Part shown: piece by piece, positions 1 through 8,207 of the stretch
Position numbering within the stretch: the stretch's first letter is position 1
Layout of the letters: each line of letters begins with the position of its first letter
Source of the DNA: Pseudomonas fluorescens
GTDB lineage: Bacteria > Pseudomonadota > Gammaproteobacteria > Pseudomonadales > Pseudomonadaceae
Direction of reading: 5' to 3'
DNA length: 64,000 bases
Assembly: GCF_902497895.1 (NCBI RefSeq)
Contig: NZ_CABVHQ010000010.1
Location: forward strand, 1-64,000
Program-made: the position numbers and the translations under genes
The notes under the pieces: generated by a model
Told to the model about the DNA's origin: nothing
The model's database searches: none
What the model saw: only the letters and a program-made list of their open reading frames with translations

Positions 1-15
1 GTGTGGGAGATTGGG

Positions 16-345
16 TTATTGCTCCAGTTTTTGCGGCGTTTCCTCGCCCATGCAGCGCACAGCCTTCTTCTTGCTGTTGACCAGCACGCCGGTCAAGCCT
101 TTCTGCTCGGTGTCGAACAGCACCAGCACGCCATCAATGCACTGCGCGACCTGGGTAGCGGGCTCCAGGGAAACCTTGTAGTCCTCGCCCGGCTGGGTCT
201 TGACCATGGTGAATTCGCTGAGCAGCAGTGCGTCCTCCGGTTTTGCAAAATGCAGGTAACCGTAGTACCACAGGACCGCGACAGTGCCGAGGATGCTGCA
301 GATACCGGTGATGATCAGGGGAATGGCGTTACGTTCTTCACTCAT
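16..345 (-). CDS. Small single-pass membrane protein of unknown function
   Basis: A 109-residue protein I cannot assign to a named family. One hydrophobic segment (about residues 7-30, rich in I, L, V and ending WYYGYL) should anchor it in the inner membrane with the remaining 80 residues on one side. The soluble part has two cysteines (in AQCIDG and VRCMGE) and a basic patch NSKKKAVR. Its ATG overlaps the TGA of the upstream hydrolase gene as ATGA, so the two are probably translationally coupled and co-transcribed. The gene is complete, with its stop at positions 16-18. Confidence 0.75.
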   Translation of the reverse strand: MSEERNAIPLIITGICSILGTVAVLWYYGYLHFAKPEDALLLSEFTMVKTQPGEDYKVSLEPATQVAQCIDGVLVLFDTEQKGLTGVLVNSKKKAVRCMGEETPQKLEQ

Positions 346-1256
346 TGCGGACTCTCTGGAGGTTCAACTTTTGAATTCGGGGGTTGTGGGTAATTCGGGA
401 CTTCGCCCAGCCGGCGCAAGCCGTCGAAATGCTGCGGGTCATCAAGATAGCGCAGCATGACTTTTCGCCAGAGCGGATCGGCAAAGGTCTGCACATGCCC
501 ACCACGGGTCAGCTGCAGCACCCTGGGCGGCGGCGCAGCTTGATACAGACGGATGCCGTTGGAAAGAGGCACCAGCGGATCATCGATGCTGTGGTAGATC
601 AGTTTTGGCACTGCATTGAGTTGCGCCATGGCGTTGATCGCGCTGTCGTCGTCCGGCACCAGCCAGGACAGCGGCACCTGGAACGGCCAGGTCAGCCAGG
701 AAGAATTCAAGGCGAAGCGCCCGACATCCCGGTAACTGGCCGGCACACCGTCGAACACTATGGCTTTGAGCTGACGCTGGCGCTCGGGATGTTTGACCAG
801 GTAATGCACCGCCAGCGCGCCGCCAAGACTCTGGCCGAGGATCACCAGCGGCTTGCCCTGGACCTCGGGGGCCTGGTCCAGCCACTGGAACGCCGCGTCG
901 AGGTCCTGATAGATCTCTGGCAGCCTTGGCTCACCCTCGGACAGGCCGTAGCCGCGATAGTCCACCAGCAACACCTGATAGCCCTCCTCCGGCAGCCACC
1001 AGCTGCCGCCCAGGTGCCAGGCCAGATTGCCGCCATTGCCGTGCAGATGCAGCACCGTGCCCTTGACCGCCACACCCGTCTTGGCCGGTAGCCACCAACC
1101 GTGCAACTTGAGGCCGTCGGCGGTGGTCAGGGTGACGTCGCGAAATTGCAGTTTGGCTTTTTCCGGGGTAAACGGCTGGCCGGGTTCGGGGTAGAACAGC
1201 AAGGCGCTGCAGCCGCTCAGGGCGAGTAACAGGCTGAAGATGCCGAGGATTCTCAT
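342..1256 (-). CDS. Alpha/beta-hydrolase lipoprotein
   Basis: A predicted outer- or inner-membrane lipoprotein of 304 residues with a serine-hydrolase fold. The N-terminus is a lipoprotein signal ending in LSGC (Cys16). The hydrolase core has an oxyanion-type HGNGGN near residue 72, nucleophile elbow GQSLGG (Ser143), an Asp in the SIDDPLVP segment, and a late His in RGGHVQT, so the triad looks complete. Substrate is unknown; such proteins are usually annotated as esterase- or peptidase-like. The frame is open upstream to 1568, but that extension runs through a palindromic repeat. The ATG at 1256, with GAGG ten bases upstream and directly opening the signal peptide, is the better start. An ATG at 1274 is possible. 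Confidence 0.85.
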   Translation of the reverse strand: MRILGIFSLLLALSGCSALLFYPEPGQPFTPEKAKLQFRDVTLTTADGLKLHGWWLPAKTGVAVKGTVLHLHGNGGNLAWHLGGSWWLPEEGYQVLLVDYRGYGLSEGEPRLPEIYQDLDAAFQWLDQAPEVQGKPLVILGQSLGGALAVHYLVKHPERQRQLKAIVFDGVPASYRDVGRFALNSSWLTWPFQVPLSWLVPDDDSAINAMAQLNAVPKLIYHSIDDPLVPLSNGIRLYQAAPPPRVLQLTRGGHVQTFADPLWRKVMLRYLDDPQHFDGLRRLGEVPNYPQPPNSKVEPPESPQ

Positions 1257-1305
1257 CCGATTGAAACCTCGCATATAAGGGTGATGCATCAGTTTGGTGA
1301 TCACT

Positions 1306-1453
1306 TGTGGCGAGGGGGCTTGTCGGAACGCCGCATCGCCCCGCTCGGCTGCGCAGCAGTCGTAAAACCTGCCCAGTGGTCTGCCTGGCAGCACCGATTT
1401 GCAGGTTTTAGGGCCGCTTCGCGCCCCAGCGGGGGTAAGCCCCCTCGCCACAG
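1306..1453. repeat. Composite palindromic repeat, GAGGGGGCTTG family, forward orientation
   Basis: Outer arms TGTGGCGAGGGGGCTTG and its near-complement CCCCCTCGCCACA enclose two different inner arms. The left one is GGCTGCGCAGCAGTCGTAAA; the right one carries GGGCCGCTTCGCGCCCCAGC. The element fills the gap between the hydrolase lipoprotein gene and the QEGLA gene. Copies with the same organisation lie at 44435-44577 (same orientation), 26416-26548 and 58196-58329 (opposite orientation). It may form a long cruciform or RNA hairpin. Confidence 0.85.
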
Positions 1454-1498
1454 CAAGCTCCCTCGCCAAAAAAGCCCGTTCGCCGATAGACCTCATTG

Positions 1499-2776
1499 CT
1501 ACAAGATATTCGAATAATCCGCTTCGATCCGGTCCAGGCTCAGGTGATTGAGGAAGTTGGAGAAGCACATCCAGGCCGACAAGGCATTCAAGTCACGGAT
1601 TTGTTCGGGCAAATACTTTGGCGGCACCACCAGTCCTTCGTCCACCAGCTGGCGTAGCGTGCGCATGTCTTCCAGGGTGGTCTTGCCACAGAACAGCAAG
1701 GGAATCTGTTCAAGCTTGCCCTTACGCACGGCCAACTGAATGTAGTTGTAAACCATGATAAAGCCCTTGAGATAGGACAAGTCTTTGGTGAATGGCAGAC
1801 CGTCAGGCACCGAGCCGCGGAACACCCGGCTGGCGTTGCCGTAGCTTTGCGCCATATCGAAGCCATGCTCGCGGAAGAACTCGAAGATCTGCATGAAGTC
1901 CGCGCCCTCTTCCACCATATGGATGGCGCGGGTGCGGTTAGTCAGTTTGCGCAGGCGGCTTGGATAAGAGGCAAAGGTGATGATTTCCATCAGGATCGCC
2001 AGGCCTTCCTGGGTCACGGTCGAGGACGGCGGGCCCTTGGACAGGAAGGTGCAGATCGGCTGGTTCAGGCCGTTGAGGGTGGTGCCGACATGCACCAGCC
2101 CCTCATGGACTTCGAGGGCGCGCACGTCACGGTGGTTGAACATCGCGTCGGTACGGATCTTGATGTAGTCGGCACCGGCCGCCGCATCGGCGACGATCCC
2201 GTCGGACTCGAACACCCGAATGGTGTCCTCGGCCTCACCGAACACCTTGTTCAGACGGGTTTGCAGCAGGTGAACGGCTTCCTTGGCGGTCAGGATCTTG
2301 GGTTCGTCCTTGAGGTCGCCGCGGCCGTCGATGTTGTTCAGGTAATCGGAGAGCATCAGGCCCAGGTCGGCCAGGGTCGGGTCACCGGCATGGAAGGCGT
2401 CGGAAGCGGCGCCGTAAAGCTCCTGGGAGATCAGACCGAAGTCTTCGGTGCCGCGCGCTTCGAGCATGCGCACCACCATGCGGTACTCCTTGCACATACG
2501 CCGCATGATCTGCCCGACCGGGTTGAACTGCCCCAGTTGCCGGGTAATGTCCCGTTCGATGTTCTGGAATTCCAGTTTCACCGAACTGGGATCGAACGCC
2601 AGCGGGCGGTTGAGGTAGTAGTCGCGATCCACCGCAGGCATTTCCTTGCCATCGGCCTCGAGGAAACCGTTGCGGATGCTGTCGTCCCACTTGACCGCAT
2701 CCAGTACGCGGATCGGCGTTTGCGCCAGCACTATGCGATCGGACAAGAGGCGTATCGTCTGCTGGTATTCGTCCAC
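1499..2776 (-). CDS. QEGLA-motif (DUF1704) protein, probable zinc carboxypeptidase fold
   Basis: A 425-residue protein of the family annotated as flavohemoglobin expression-modulating QEGLA motif protein. The family motif TQEGLA is at residues 255-260. Upstream, at 224-229, is HEGLVH, an HExxxH pattern; in the eukaryotic relatives (MATCAP/KIAA0895 tyrosine carboxypeptidases) this motif plus a downstream Glu binds zinc. By inference Glu257 of QEGLA is the third ligand and Glu225 the catalytic base. No signal peptide, so probably cytosolic. The bacterial substrate is not known. It lies between two lipoprotein genes on the same strand, 34 bases from the one at 2811. Family assignment is firm; the enzymatic role is inference. 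Confidence 0.85.
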   Translation of the reverse strand: MDEYQQTIRLLSDRIVLAQTPIRVLDAVKWDDSIRNGFLEADGKEMPAVDRDYYLNRPLAFDPSSVKLEFQNIERDITRQLGQFNPVGQIMRRMCKEYRMVVRMLEARGTEDFGLISQELYGAASDAFHAGDPTLADLGLMLSDYLNNIDGRGDLKDEPKILTAKEAVHLLQTRLNKVFGEAEDTIRVFESDGIVADAAAGADYIKIRTDAMFNHRDVRALEVHEGLVHVGTTLNGLNQPICTFLSKGPPSSTVTQEGLAILMEIITFASYPSRLRKLTNRTRAIHMVEEGADFMQIFEFFREHGFDMAQSYGNASRVFRGSVPDGLPFTKDLSYLKGFIMVYNYIQLAVRKGKLEQIPLLFCGKTTLEDMRTLRQLVDEGLVVPPKYLPEQIRDLNALSAWMCFSNFLNHLSLDRIEADYSNIL

Positions 2777-2810
2777 CCGAAGCTCCTATAGATTACGTTC
2801 TTTGCCGCGT

Positions 2811-3356
2811 TTACTTACCTGAACGCTGGAAGCGCGCCACTTCGACGAATACGTCAGAGTTGGCGGGGTCATCCAGGTAGGCGAACACCTGATCCAGTGG
2901 ATTGCCGATCAGCACGCCCTCGCCTTCTTTGGTTTCAAACGGCTCGCCGCTCAGGGCCTCTTGCCCCAGTGCCTGATGGATCTGCTCGAGGTCGAGGTTG
3001 TAGACCACCAGTTCATGGTTATCGGTCAACTCGAAACCGGCGATAGTGAAATTACCGCCAAATTGGGCCGGTACTTTTGCCGACACATACCAGCGGTTGC
3101 CGTGGCGCGAGACAGTGAAGCCATAGGCGTCGCGCTCCCGGGGTTTGGCTTTGACATAGCTGACGGCCTGGTAGCGATGGGTACCGACACGGGTCAGCTC
3201 AAGGTTGAGCGCCTCGCCCCAGGCATTCTTGCTGGTCCATTTGCCGAGCAACCCCGCAGGCGCCGGCTCACTCGCCGGCAACGGCGCCTTGAAGGACACC
3301 AGACAGCCGCTGAGCAGCAGGAACGACAAGGCGATCACTACACGCCAGGACTTCAT
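2811..3356 (-). CDS. Conserved lipoprotein of unknown function
   Basis: A 181-residue predicted lipoprotein. The first 18 residues form a short basic-hydrophobic signal with lipobox LSGC (Cys18), followed by a Pro/Ala-rich linker and a soluble domain with many beta-prone stretches (for example GNRWYVSAKVP and NHELVVYNL). I do not recognise a catalytic motif. It precedes the QEGLA gene by 34 bases in the same direction and may share its transcript. A repeat element lies directly upstream. Envelope location is well supported; function is unknown. Confidence 0.75.
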   Translation of the reverse strand: MKSWRVVIALSFLLLSGCLVSFKAPLPASEPAPAGLLGKWTSKNAWGEALNLELTRVGTHRYQAVSYVKAKPRERDAYGFTVSRHGNRWYVSAKVPAQFGGNFTIAGFELTDNHELVVYNLDLEQIHQALGQEALSGEPFETKEGEGVLIGNPLDQVFAYLDDPANSDVFVEVARFQRSGK

Positions 3357-3388
3357 TCAACACTCCCTATGAACATATGACCGGCTTC

Positions 3389-3486
3389 TGTAGGAGCTGC
3401 CGCAGGCTGCGATCTGTTTCAGCCTGGTGAGATCTGCGTGGGCAGATCGAAGATCAAAAGATCGCAGCCTGCGGCAGCTCCTACAC
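3389..3486. repeat. REP pair (GTAGGAGCTGCCGCAGGCTGCGATC family)
   Basis: Two inverted copies of TAGGAGCTGCCGCAGGCTGC face each other about 45 bases apart, which is a BIME-like arrangement. The inner part also has inverted AGATC segments. It lies between the lipoprotein gene (starting at 3356) and the TetR gene (ending at 3538). Similar pairs occur at 15846, 18154, 25003, 38325 and 56517. Confidence 0.9.
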
Positions 3487-3537
3487 AAGGGACCGCGTGG
3501 TTCACGTCAATGCCATCACCGATGGCGACTGCGTGGC

Positions 3538-4254
3538 TCACACCGATGCCAGCACCAAATGCATGTAACGCTTGAGAATACCGAGCATTTCTTCCTCGGC
3601 CTGAGGCTCCGGAGCATTGAGCAGACCTTGATATTCCATCCGTCCGATAATCGCCGTCAACACTTTGGCATCTTGTTGTGGCTCACGGGAACCCAATACC
3701 TGGAAAAACTGGCATGTGCCCTGTAGGAGAATTTGCTGGTGCGAGCGCACCAACAGCGCCAGACGCGGATTGAGCAGCGCTTCCTGGCGGAACGCCTGCT
3801 CGGCCATCAGGTGCTCGCGACGGTTGTGCAATTGGCGCTGAACATAGTCGGCGGTCAACCGGGCAATGTCATCGGCCAATTGCGAACGGGACGCCTGGCT
3901 GCCATCACCATAGGCAACCATCTCACGCAGCAAGCCTTCGTTATTCGCCCAGAATTTAGCCATGAAGGCCGCGCTGCGTTCCACGTATTGAGCGAAGGTA
4001 TCGGTGAGCAGGTCATCGATATCCTTGAAATAGTAAGTGGTTGCCGACAGCGGCACACCCGCCTCGGCGGCCACTGCGCGGTGACGCACCGCCCGTACCC
4101 CGTCGCGTACGACGATGCGCATGGCGGCATCGAGAATAACCTGTCGGCGCTGCTCGCTGCCCTGTCGGCTGGCCTTGCGGCCCTGGTACTGAACACTTTC
4201 AGCGACCGCAGCGGCGATACCCGCTGCACCATCTAGAGCAATTGCACGATTCAC
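3538..4254 (-). CDS. TetR-family transcriptional regulator
   Basis: A 238-residue regulator with a TetR helix-turn-helix at about residues 35-80: the stretch RRQVILDAAMRIVVRDG is followed by RAVAAEAGVPLSATTYYF, a typical recognition helix. The C-terminal 150 residues should form the ligand and dimer domain; the ligand is unknown. A GTG at 4254 with GAGG 11 bases upstream is the likely start, which leaves an unusually long 30-residue tail before the DNA-binding domain; internal starts cannot be excluded. It lies downstream of lysS behind a strong hairpin terminator, so it has its own promoter. The short inverted repeat at 4283-4300 is a candidate autoregulatory site. Confidence 0.85.
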   Translation of the reverse strand: MNRAIALDGAAGIAAAVAESVQYQGRKASRQGSEQRRQVILDAAMRIVVRDGVRAVRHRAVAAEAGVPLSATTYYFKDIDDLLTDTFAQYVERSAAFMAKFWANNEGLLREMVAYGDGSQASRSQLADDIARLTADYVQRQLHNRREHLMAEQAFRQEALLNPRLALLVRSHQQILLQGTCQFFQVLGSREPQQDAKVLTAIIGRMEYQGLLNAPEPQAEEEMLGILKRYMHLVLASV

Positions 4255-4282
4255 GACAGGTATTTCCTCTCAAATGAAAGCA

Positions 4283-4300
4283 ACAAATTGATACGTTTGT
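4283..4300. promoter_or_regulatory. Candidate operator upstream of the TetR gene
   Basis: Inverted repeat ACAAA-N8-TTTGT lies 29 bases upstream of the GTG of the TetR gene, inside the only space available for its promoter. TetR proteins commonly bind such palindromes next to their own gene. The arms are only five bases, so this is tentative. Confidence 0.35.
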
Positions 4301-4314
4301 ACCAGACAGGCAAT

Positions 4315-4343
4315 AAAAAGCCGCCTGACGTAGGCGGCTTTTT
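4315..4343 (-). terminator. Intrinsic terminator of lysS
   Basis: The arms AAAAAGCCGCC and GGCGGCTTTTT form an 11-bp stem with a seven-base loop, ending in a T-run on either strand. It begins 12 bases beyond the lysS stop codon and separates lysS from the TetR gene. Confidence 0.9.
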
Positions 4344-4354
4344 CCTCAAAACAC

Positions 4355-5857
4355 TTAGGCTTGCGGCCGCATGTGCGGGAACAGGATCACGTCGCGGATC
4401 GACGGAGCGTCGGTGAGCAGCATCACCAGACGGTCGATACCAATCCCTTCACCTGCCGTTGGCGGCATGCCGTACTCCAGGGCGCGAACAAAGTCGGCAT
4501 CGTAATGCATGGCTTCGTCGTCACCGGAATCCTTGTCACGCACCTGGGCCTGGAAGCGCTCGGCCTGGTCTTCCGCGTCGTTCAACTCGGAGTAGGCGTT
4601 GGCGATTTCACGGCCGCCAATGAACAGCTCGAAGCGGTCGGTGACATTCGGGTTGGTGTTGTTGCGACGTGCCAGCGGCGACACTTCGAACGGGTATTCG
4701 GTGATAAAGGTCGGCTGTTCCAGTTTGTGCTCGACCAGCTCTTCGAAAATCATGGTTTGCAGCTTGCCCAGACCTTCGAAGCCTTTGACGTCGGCACCGG
4801 ACTTCTTGGCGATAACGCGGGCCTTGTCGATGTCTTGCAGATCGGCTTCGGTGATCTCCGGGTTGTACTTGAGGATCGAAGCAAACACCGAGATGCGCTG
4901 GAACGGCTGGCCGAAGTGGAACACCTTGCCTTGATACGGCACATCGGTGGAACCCAGAACCAGCTGCGCGAGTTCGCGGAACAGTTCTTCGGTCAGGTCC
5001 ATGTTGTCTTCGTAGTCAGCGTAGGCCTGGTAGAACTCGAGCATGGTGAACTCGGGATTGTGCCGGGTCGAAACGCCTTCGTTACGGAAGTTGCGGTTGA
5101 TCTCGAACACGCGCTCGAAACCACCGACCACCAAACGCTTGAGGTACAGCTCCGGCGCGATGCGCAGGAACATGTCCAGGTCCAGGGCATTGTGGTGAGT
5201 CTCGAACGGCTTGGCCGCGGCGCCACCCGGAATGGTTTGCAGCATCGGCGTTTCGACTTCAAGGAAGTCGCGCTGCATCAGGAAGCTGCGGATGTGCGCA
5301 ATCACTTGCGAACGAATGCGGAACGTCTGACGGACTTCTTCGTTGACGATCAGATCGACGTAGCGCTGGCGATAACGGGTTTCGGTATCGGTCAGGCCGT
5401 GGTGCTTGTCCGGCAGCGGGCGCAGGGACTTGGTCAGCAGGCGCACGTTGGTCATTTCAACGTACAGGTCACCTTTGCCGGAACGCGCCAGGGTACCTTC
5501 GGCGGCAATGATGTCGCCCAGGTCCCAGGTTTTGACCGCGGCCAGGGTGTCTTCGGACAGGGTTTTACGGTTGACGTAAACCTGGATGCGCCCGGACATG
5601 TCCTGAATCACCATGAAGGAACCACGGTTGAGCATGAGACGACCGGCAACCTTGACCGGGATCGCAGCCTCTGCCAGCTCTTCCTTGGTCTTGTCCGCGT
5701 ACTTCTTCTGCAAATCTTCGCAGTAGGCATCGCGACGGAAGTCGTTGGGGAAGGCCTGGCCCTTGGCGCGCTCGGCAGCAAGCTTTTCCTTGCGCAGGGC
5801 GATCAGGGAGTTTTCTTCCTGTTGCAGGGCTTGCGGATCGAGTTGTAGGTCGCTCAT
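4355..5857 (-). CDS. lysS: Lysyl-tRNA synthetase, class II
   Basis: Charges tRNA-Lys with lysine in the cytosol. The 500-residue length is normal. The N-terminal OB-fold anticodon-binding domain (about residues 60-170, including [18 protein letters not shown]) precedes the class II catalytic core. Motif 1 surrounds FLEVETPML, motif 2 is FRNEG followed by [10 protein letters not shown], and motif 3 is [11 protein letters not shown] near the C-terminus. It follows prfB by 110 bases in the same direction, the common gamma-proteobacterial prfB-lysS pair, and is closed by a hairpin terminator. I see no T-box or lysine riboswitch upstream. Confidence 0.98.
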   Translation of the reverse strand: MSDLQLDPQALQQEENSLIALRKEKLAAERAKGQAFPNDFRRDAYCEDLQKKYADKTKEELAEAAIPVKVAGRLMLNRGSFMVIQDMSGRIQVYVNRKTLSEDTLAAVKTWDLGDIIAAEGTLARSGKGDLYVEMTNVRLLTKSLRPLPDKHHGLTDTETRYRQRYVDLIVNEEVRQTFRIRSQVIAHIRSFLMQRDFLEVETPMLQTIPGGAAAKPFETHHNALDLDMFLRIAPELYLKRLVVGGFERVFEINRNFRNEGVSTRHNPEFTMLEFYQAYADYEDNMDLTEELFRELAQLVLGSTDVPYQGKVFHFGQPFQRISVFASILKYNPEITEADLQDIDKARVIAKKSGADVKGFEGLGKLQTMIFEELVEHKLEQPTFITEYPFEVSPLARRNNTNPNVTDRFELFIGGREIANAYSELNDAEDQAERFQAQVRDKDSGDDEAMHYDADFVRALEYGMPPTAGEGIGIDRLVMLLTDAPSIRDVILFPHMRPQA

Positions 5858-5916
5858 GTCTTTAAATATTCCATCACAGGTTCATTGCCCCCGGCTTCGA
5901 GGGTTCGCGGGCTTCG

Positions 5917-5938
5917 CCGCGCTCCTGCGGGAGCGCGG
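5917..5938. repeat. REP-like hairpin between prfB and lysS
   Basis: The arms CCGCGCTCC and GGAGCGCGG make a perfect 9-bp stem with a four-base loop, with further GC-rich sequence on either side. It lies between the two genes of the prfB-lysS pair and could attenuate or stabilise the transcript. There is no T-run, so it is not a typical terminator. Confidence 0.6.
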
Positions 5939-5967
5939 TGGCTCCGCAGATTTCCGGTGTTGCCTGA

Positions 5968-7063
5968 TTACAGCCCTTGTTTGAGGCTGGCGATCAGGTA
6001 TTCGTCGATATCGCCGTCGAGCACCTTGTCGCAGTCGCTGCGCTCGATGTTAGTGCGCAGATCCTTGATCCGCGACTGGTCGAGCACGTACGAACGGATC
6101 TGATGACCCCAGCCGATATCCGACTTGGTGTCTTCCAGGGCTTGCGAAGCAGCGTTGCGCTTCTGCACTTCCTGTTCGTACAAACGTGCCCGCAACATTT
6201 TCATCGCGGTGTCTTTGTTCGCGTGCTGGGAACGTTCGTTCTGGCAGCAGACCACGGTGTTGCTCGGTACGTGGGTGATACGGACCGCCGAGTCGGTGGT
6301 GTTTACGTGCTGACCACCGGCACCGGAGGAGCGATAGGTATCGATCCGCAAGTCCGACGGGTTGATGTCGATTTCGATGTTGTCATCGATTTCCGGCGAA
6401 ACGAAAACCGCCGAGAACGAGGTGTGACGGCGGTTGCCGGAGTCGTACGGGCTCTTGCGCACCAGACGGTGCACGCCGATTTCGGTGCGCAGCCAGCCAA
6501 AGGCGTATTCACCCTTGATATGCACGGTCGCGCCCTTGATCCCGGCGACTTCACCGGCGGACAGCTCCATGATGGTCGCTTCGAAACCGCGTTTATCCGC
6601 CCAGCGCAGGTACATGCGCAGCAGGATGTTGGCCCAGTCCTGGGCTTCGGTGCCGCCGGAACCGGACTGAATGTCCAGGTAAGCGTTGTTGGCATCCATC
6701 TCGCCGCTGAACATCCGGCGGAACTCTAGCTTCTCGAGGGATTCGCGCAGACGCTCGACTTCAGCGGCAACGTCGTCTACAGCGGCCTGGTCTTCTTCCT
6801 CGGCAGACATCAGCAGCAGGTCTTTGGCATCTACCAGACCACTGGACATCTCATCAAGGGTATCGACGATCTGGGCCAGCAAGGAACGCTCGCGGCCTAG
6901 ATTCTGGGCGTATTCAGGGTTGTTCCAGACACTCGGATCTTCAAGCTCGCGATTGACTTCGGTCAGACGCTCATGCTTTTGATCGTAGTCAAAGATACCC
7001 CCGAATAGTTTCGGAGCGCTCGGACAGGTCCTTGATACTGTTAAGGATCGGGTTGATTTCCAT
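5968..7063 (-). CDS. prfB: Peptide chain release factor 2, programmed +1 frameshift
   Basis: Reads UGA and UAA stop codons and releases the peptide. Two joined segments encode it. Codons from the ATG at 7063 to CTT at 6994-6992 give 24 residues ending RGYL; then comes an in-frame TGA (6991-6989). Slipping one base at CTT-TGA-C continues as DYDQKHERL from 6990 down to the stop at 5968, giving 364 residues, the standard length. The Shine-Dalgarno-like CGGGGG just before the slip site is present. The catalytic GGQ lies in SGAGGQHVN. The stop-recognition tripeptide reads SPY (204-206) rather than the SPF of E. coli. The frameshift is the known autoregulatory mechanism: low RF2 favours slippage. 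Confidence 0.97.
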
Positions 7064-7157
7064 GGCGGGCAGCACTCGTTGGCGAACTTTTGAAAGCCGG
7101 CGAGTATACCGTAATCAGGCTGTCATCGCAGCCCGCTTGGCCGATGACACCCCTATT

Positions 7158-8159
7158 TCATTCAATCCCCACCTGATTACGCCCATCGTTCTTCGCCCGG
7201 TACAACCCTTTGTCGGCGGCCAGGATCAGTTGCCGACAATTGCTGCCCTGCTGCGGGGTCAGGGTCGACAGGCCGATGCTGATGGTCAGCTTCGCGCCTT
7301 CGGTCGGGTAGATGTGCGGGATATTCAGTGCGGCCACGGTCTGGCGCAGTTTCTCGGCGACCATCCGTGCGCCGCCTGGCGAGGTATTGGGTAGCACCAG
7401 GACGAACTCTTCGCCACCGTAACGGGCCGGCAGGTCCGACGGGCGGCTGCTGGCGTCGCGAATGGCCATGGCGACCTTGCGCAGGGCTTCGTCGCCCTCC
7501 AGATGACCGAAGCTGTCGTTGTACAACTTGAAGTAGTCGACATCGATCATCAATAGCGACAGTTGCGTCTGATCGCGCAGGCATCGCCGCCATTCCAGTT
7601 CGAGGTACTCGTCGAAGTGCCGGCGATTGGACAGCCCGGTCAGGCCGTCGGAGTTCATCAGGCGTTGCAACACCAGATTGGTGTCGAGCAACTGCTGCTG
7701 GCTGACCCGCAAGGCGCGATAGGCCGCATCGCGCTGCAACAGGGTCATATAGGAGCGCGAGTGATAGCGGATCCGCGCCACCAGTTCGATGTTGTCCGGC
7801 AACTTGACCAGGTAATCGTTGGCCCCGGCGGCAAACGCCGCGCTTTTGATCAAGGGGTCTTCTTTGGTCGACAGCACGATGATCGGAATATTCCTGGTCG
7901 CCGGGTGGTTGCGGTATTCACGGACCAGCGTCAGGCCATCCAGGCCTGGCATGACCAGATCCTGGAGGATCACCGTCGGCTTGATGCGCACAGCCTGGGC
8001 GATGGCCTGATGCGGGTCGGCGCAAAAGTGGAAGTCGATATTCTCTTCATTGGCCAGCCCGCGCCGTACTGCTTCACCGATCATTGCCTGGTCATCGACC
8101 AACAGCACCATCGCGGCATTTTCATCGGTTTTGAAATCGTCGAGCTGTAAATCATTCAT
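7158..8159 (-). CDS. wspR: WspR, response regulator with diguanylate cyclase output
   Basis: Output protein of the Wsp pathway; makes cyclic di-GMP when phosphorylated, favouring biofilm matrix production. The 333 residues comprise an N-terminal receiver domain (phosphoacceptor Asp67 in [10 protein letters not shown]; acidic pair in LLVDDQ), a helical stalk (about 130-165), and a GGDEF domain with active-site GGEEF at 248-252. An RPSD motif at 239-242, five residues upstream, is the product-inhibition I-site. The gene is last in the operon and separated from wspF by 48 bases, whereas all upstream wsp genes overlap. It ends 94 bases before prfB. Confidence 0.97.
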   Translation of the reverse strand: MNDLQLDDFKTDENAAMVLLVDDQAMIGEAVRRGLANEENIDFHFCADPHQAIAQAVRIKPTVILQDLVMPGLDGLTLVREYRNHPATRNIPIIVLSTKEDPLIKSAAFAAGANDYLVKLPDNIELVARIRYHSRSYMTLLQRDAAYRALRVSQQQLLDTNLVLQRLMNSDGLTGLSNRRHFDEYLELEWRRCLRDQTQLSLLMIDVDYFKLYNDSFGHLEGDEALRKVAMAIRDASSRPSDLPARYGGEEFVLVLPNTSPGGARMVAEKLRQTVAALNIPHIYPTEGAKLTISIGLSTLTPQQGSNCRQLILAADKGLYRAKNDGRNQVGIE

Positions 8160-8207
8160 CGGTGATCACCTGAATTTCTAGGCTGACCAAGACAGCTATG
8201 TGGTCAG

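Noticed and set aside
1257-1568. N-terminal extension of the hydrolase lipoprotein
   Set aside because: The extra codons run through a palindromic repeat and into the QEGLA gene, and would bury the lipoprotein signal.
4361-5848. Open frame on the plus strand over lysS, 495 codons
   Set aside because: Antisense to a clear lysyl-tRNA synthetase; composition typical of a shadow.
5858-5967. T-box or lysine riboswitch before lysS
   Set aside because: Only a GC-rich hairpin and simple sequence; none of the conserved T-box or L-box elements are visible.
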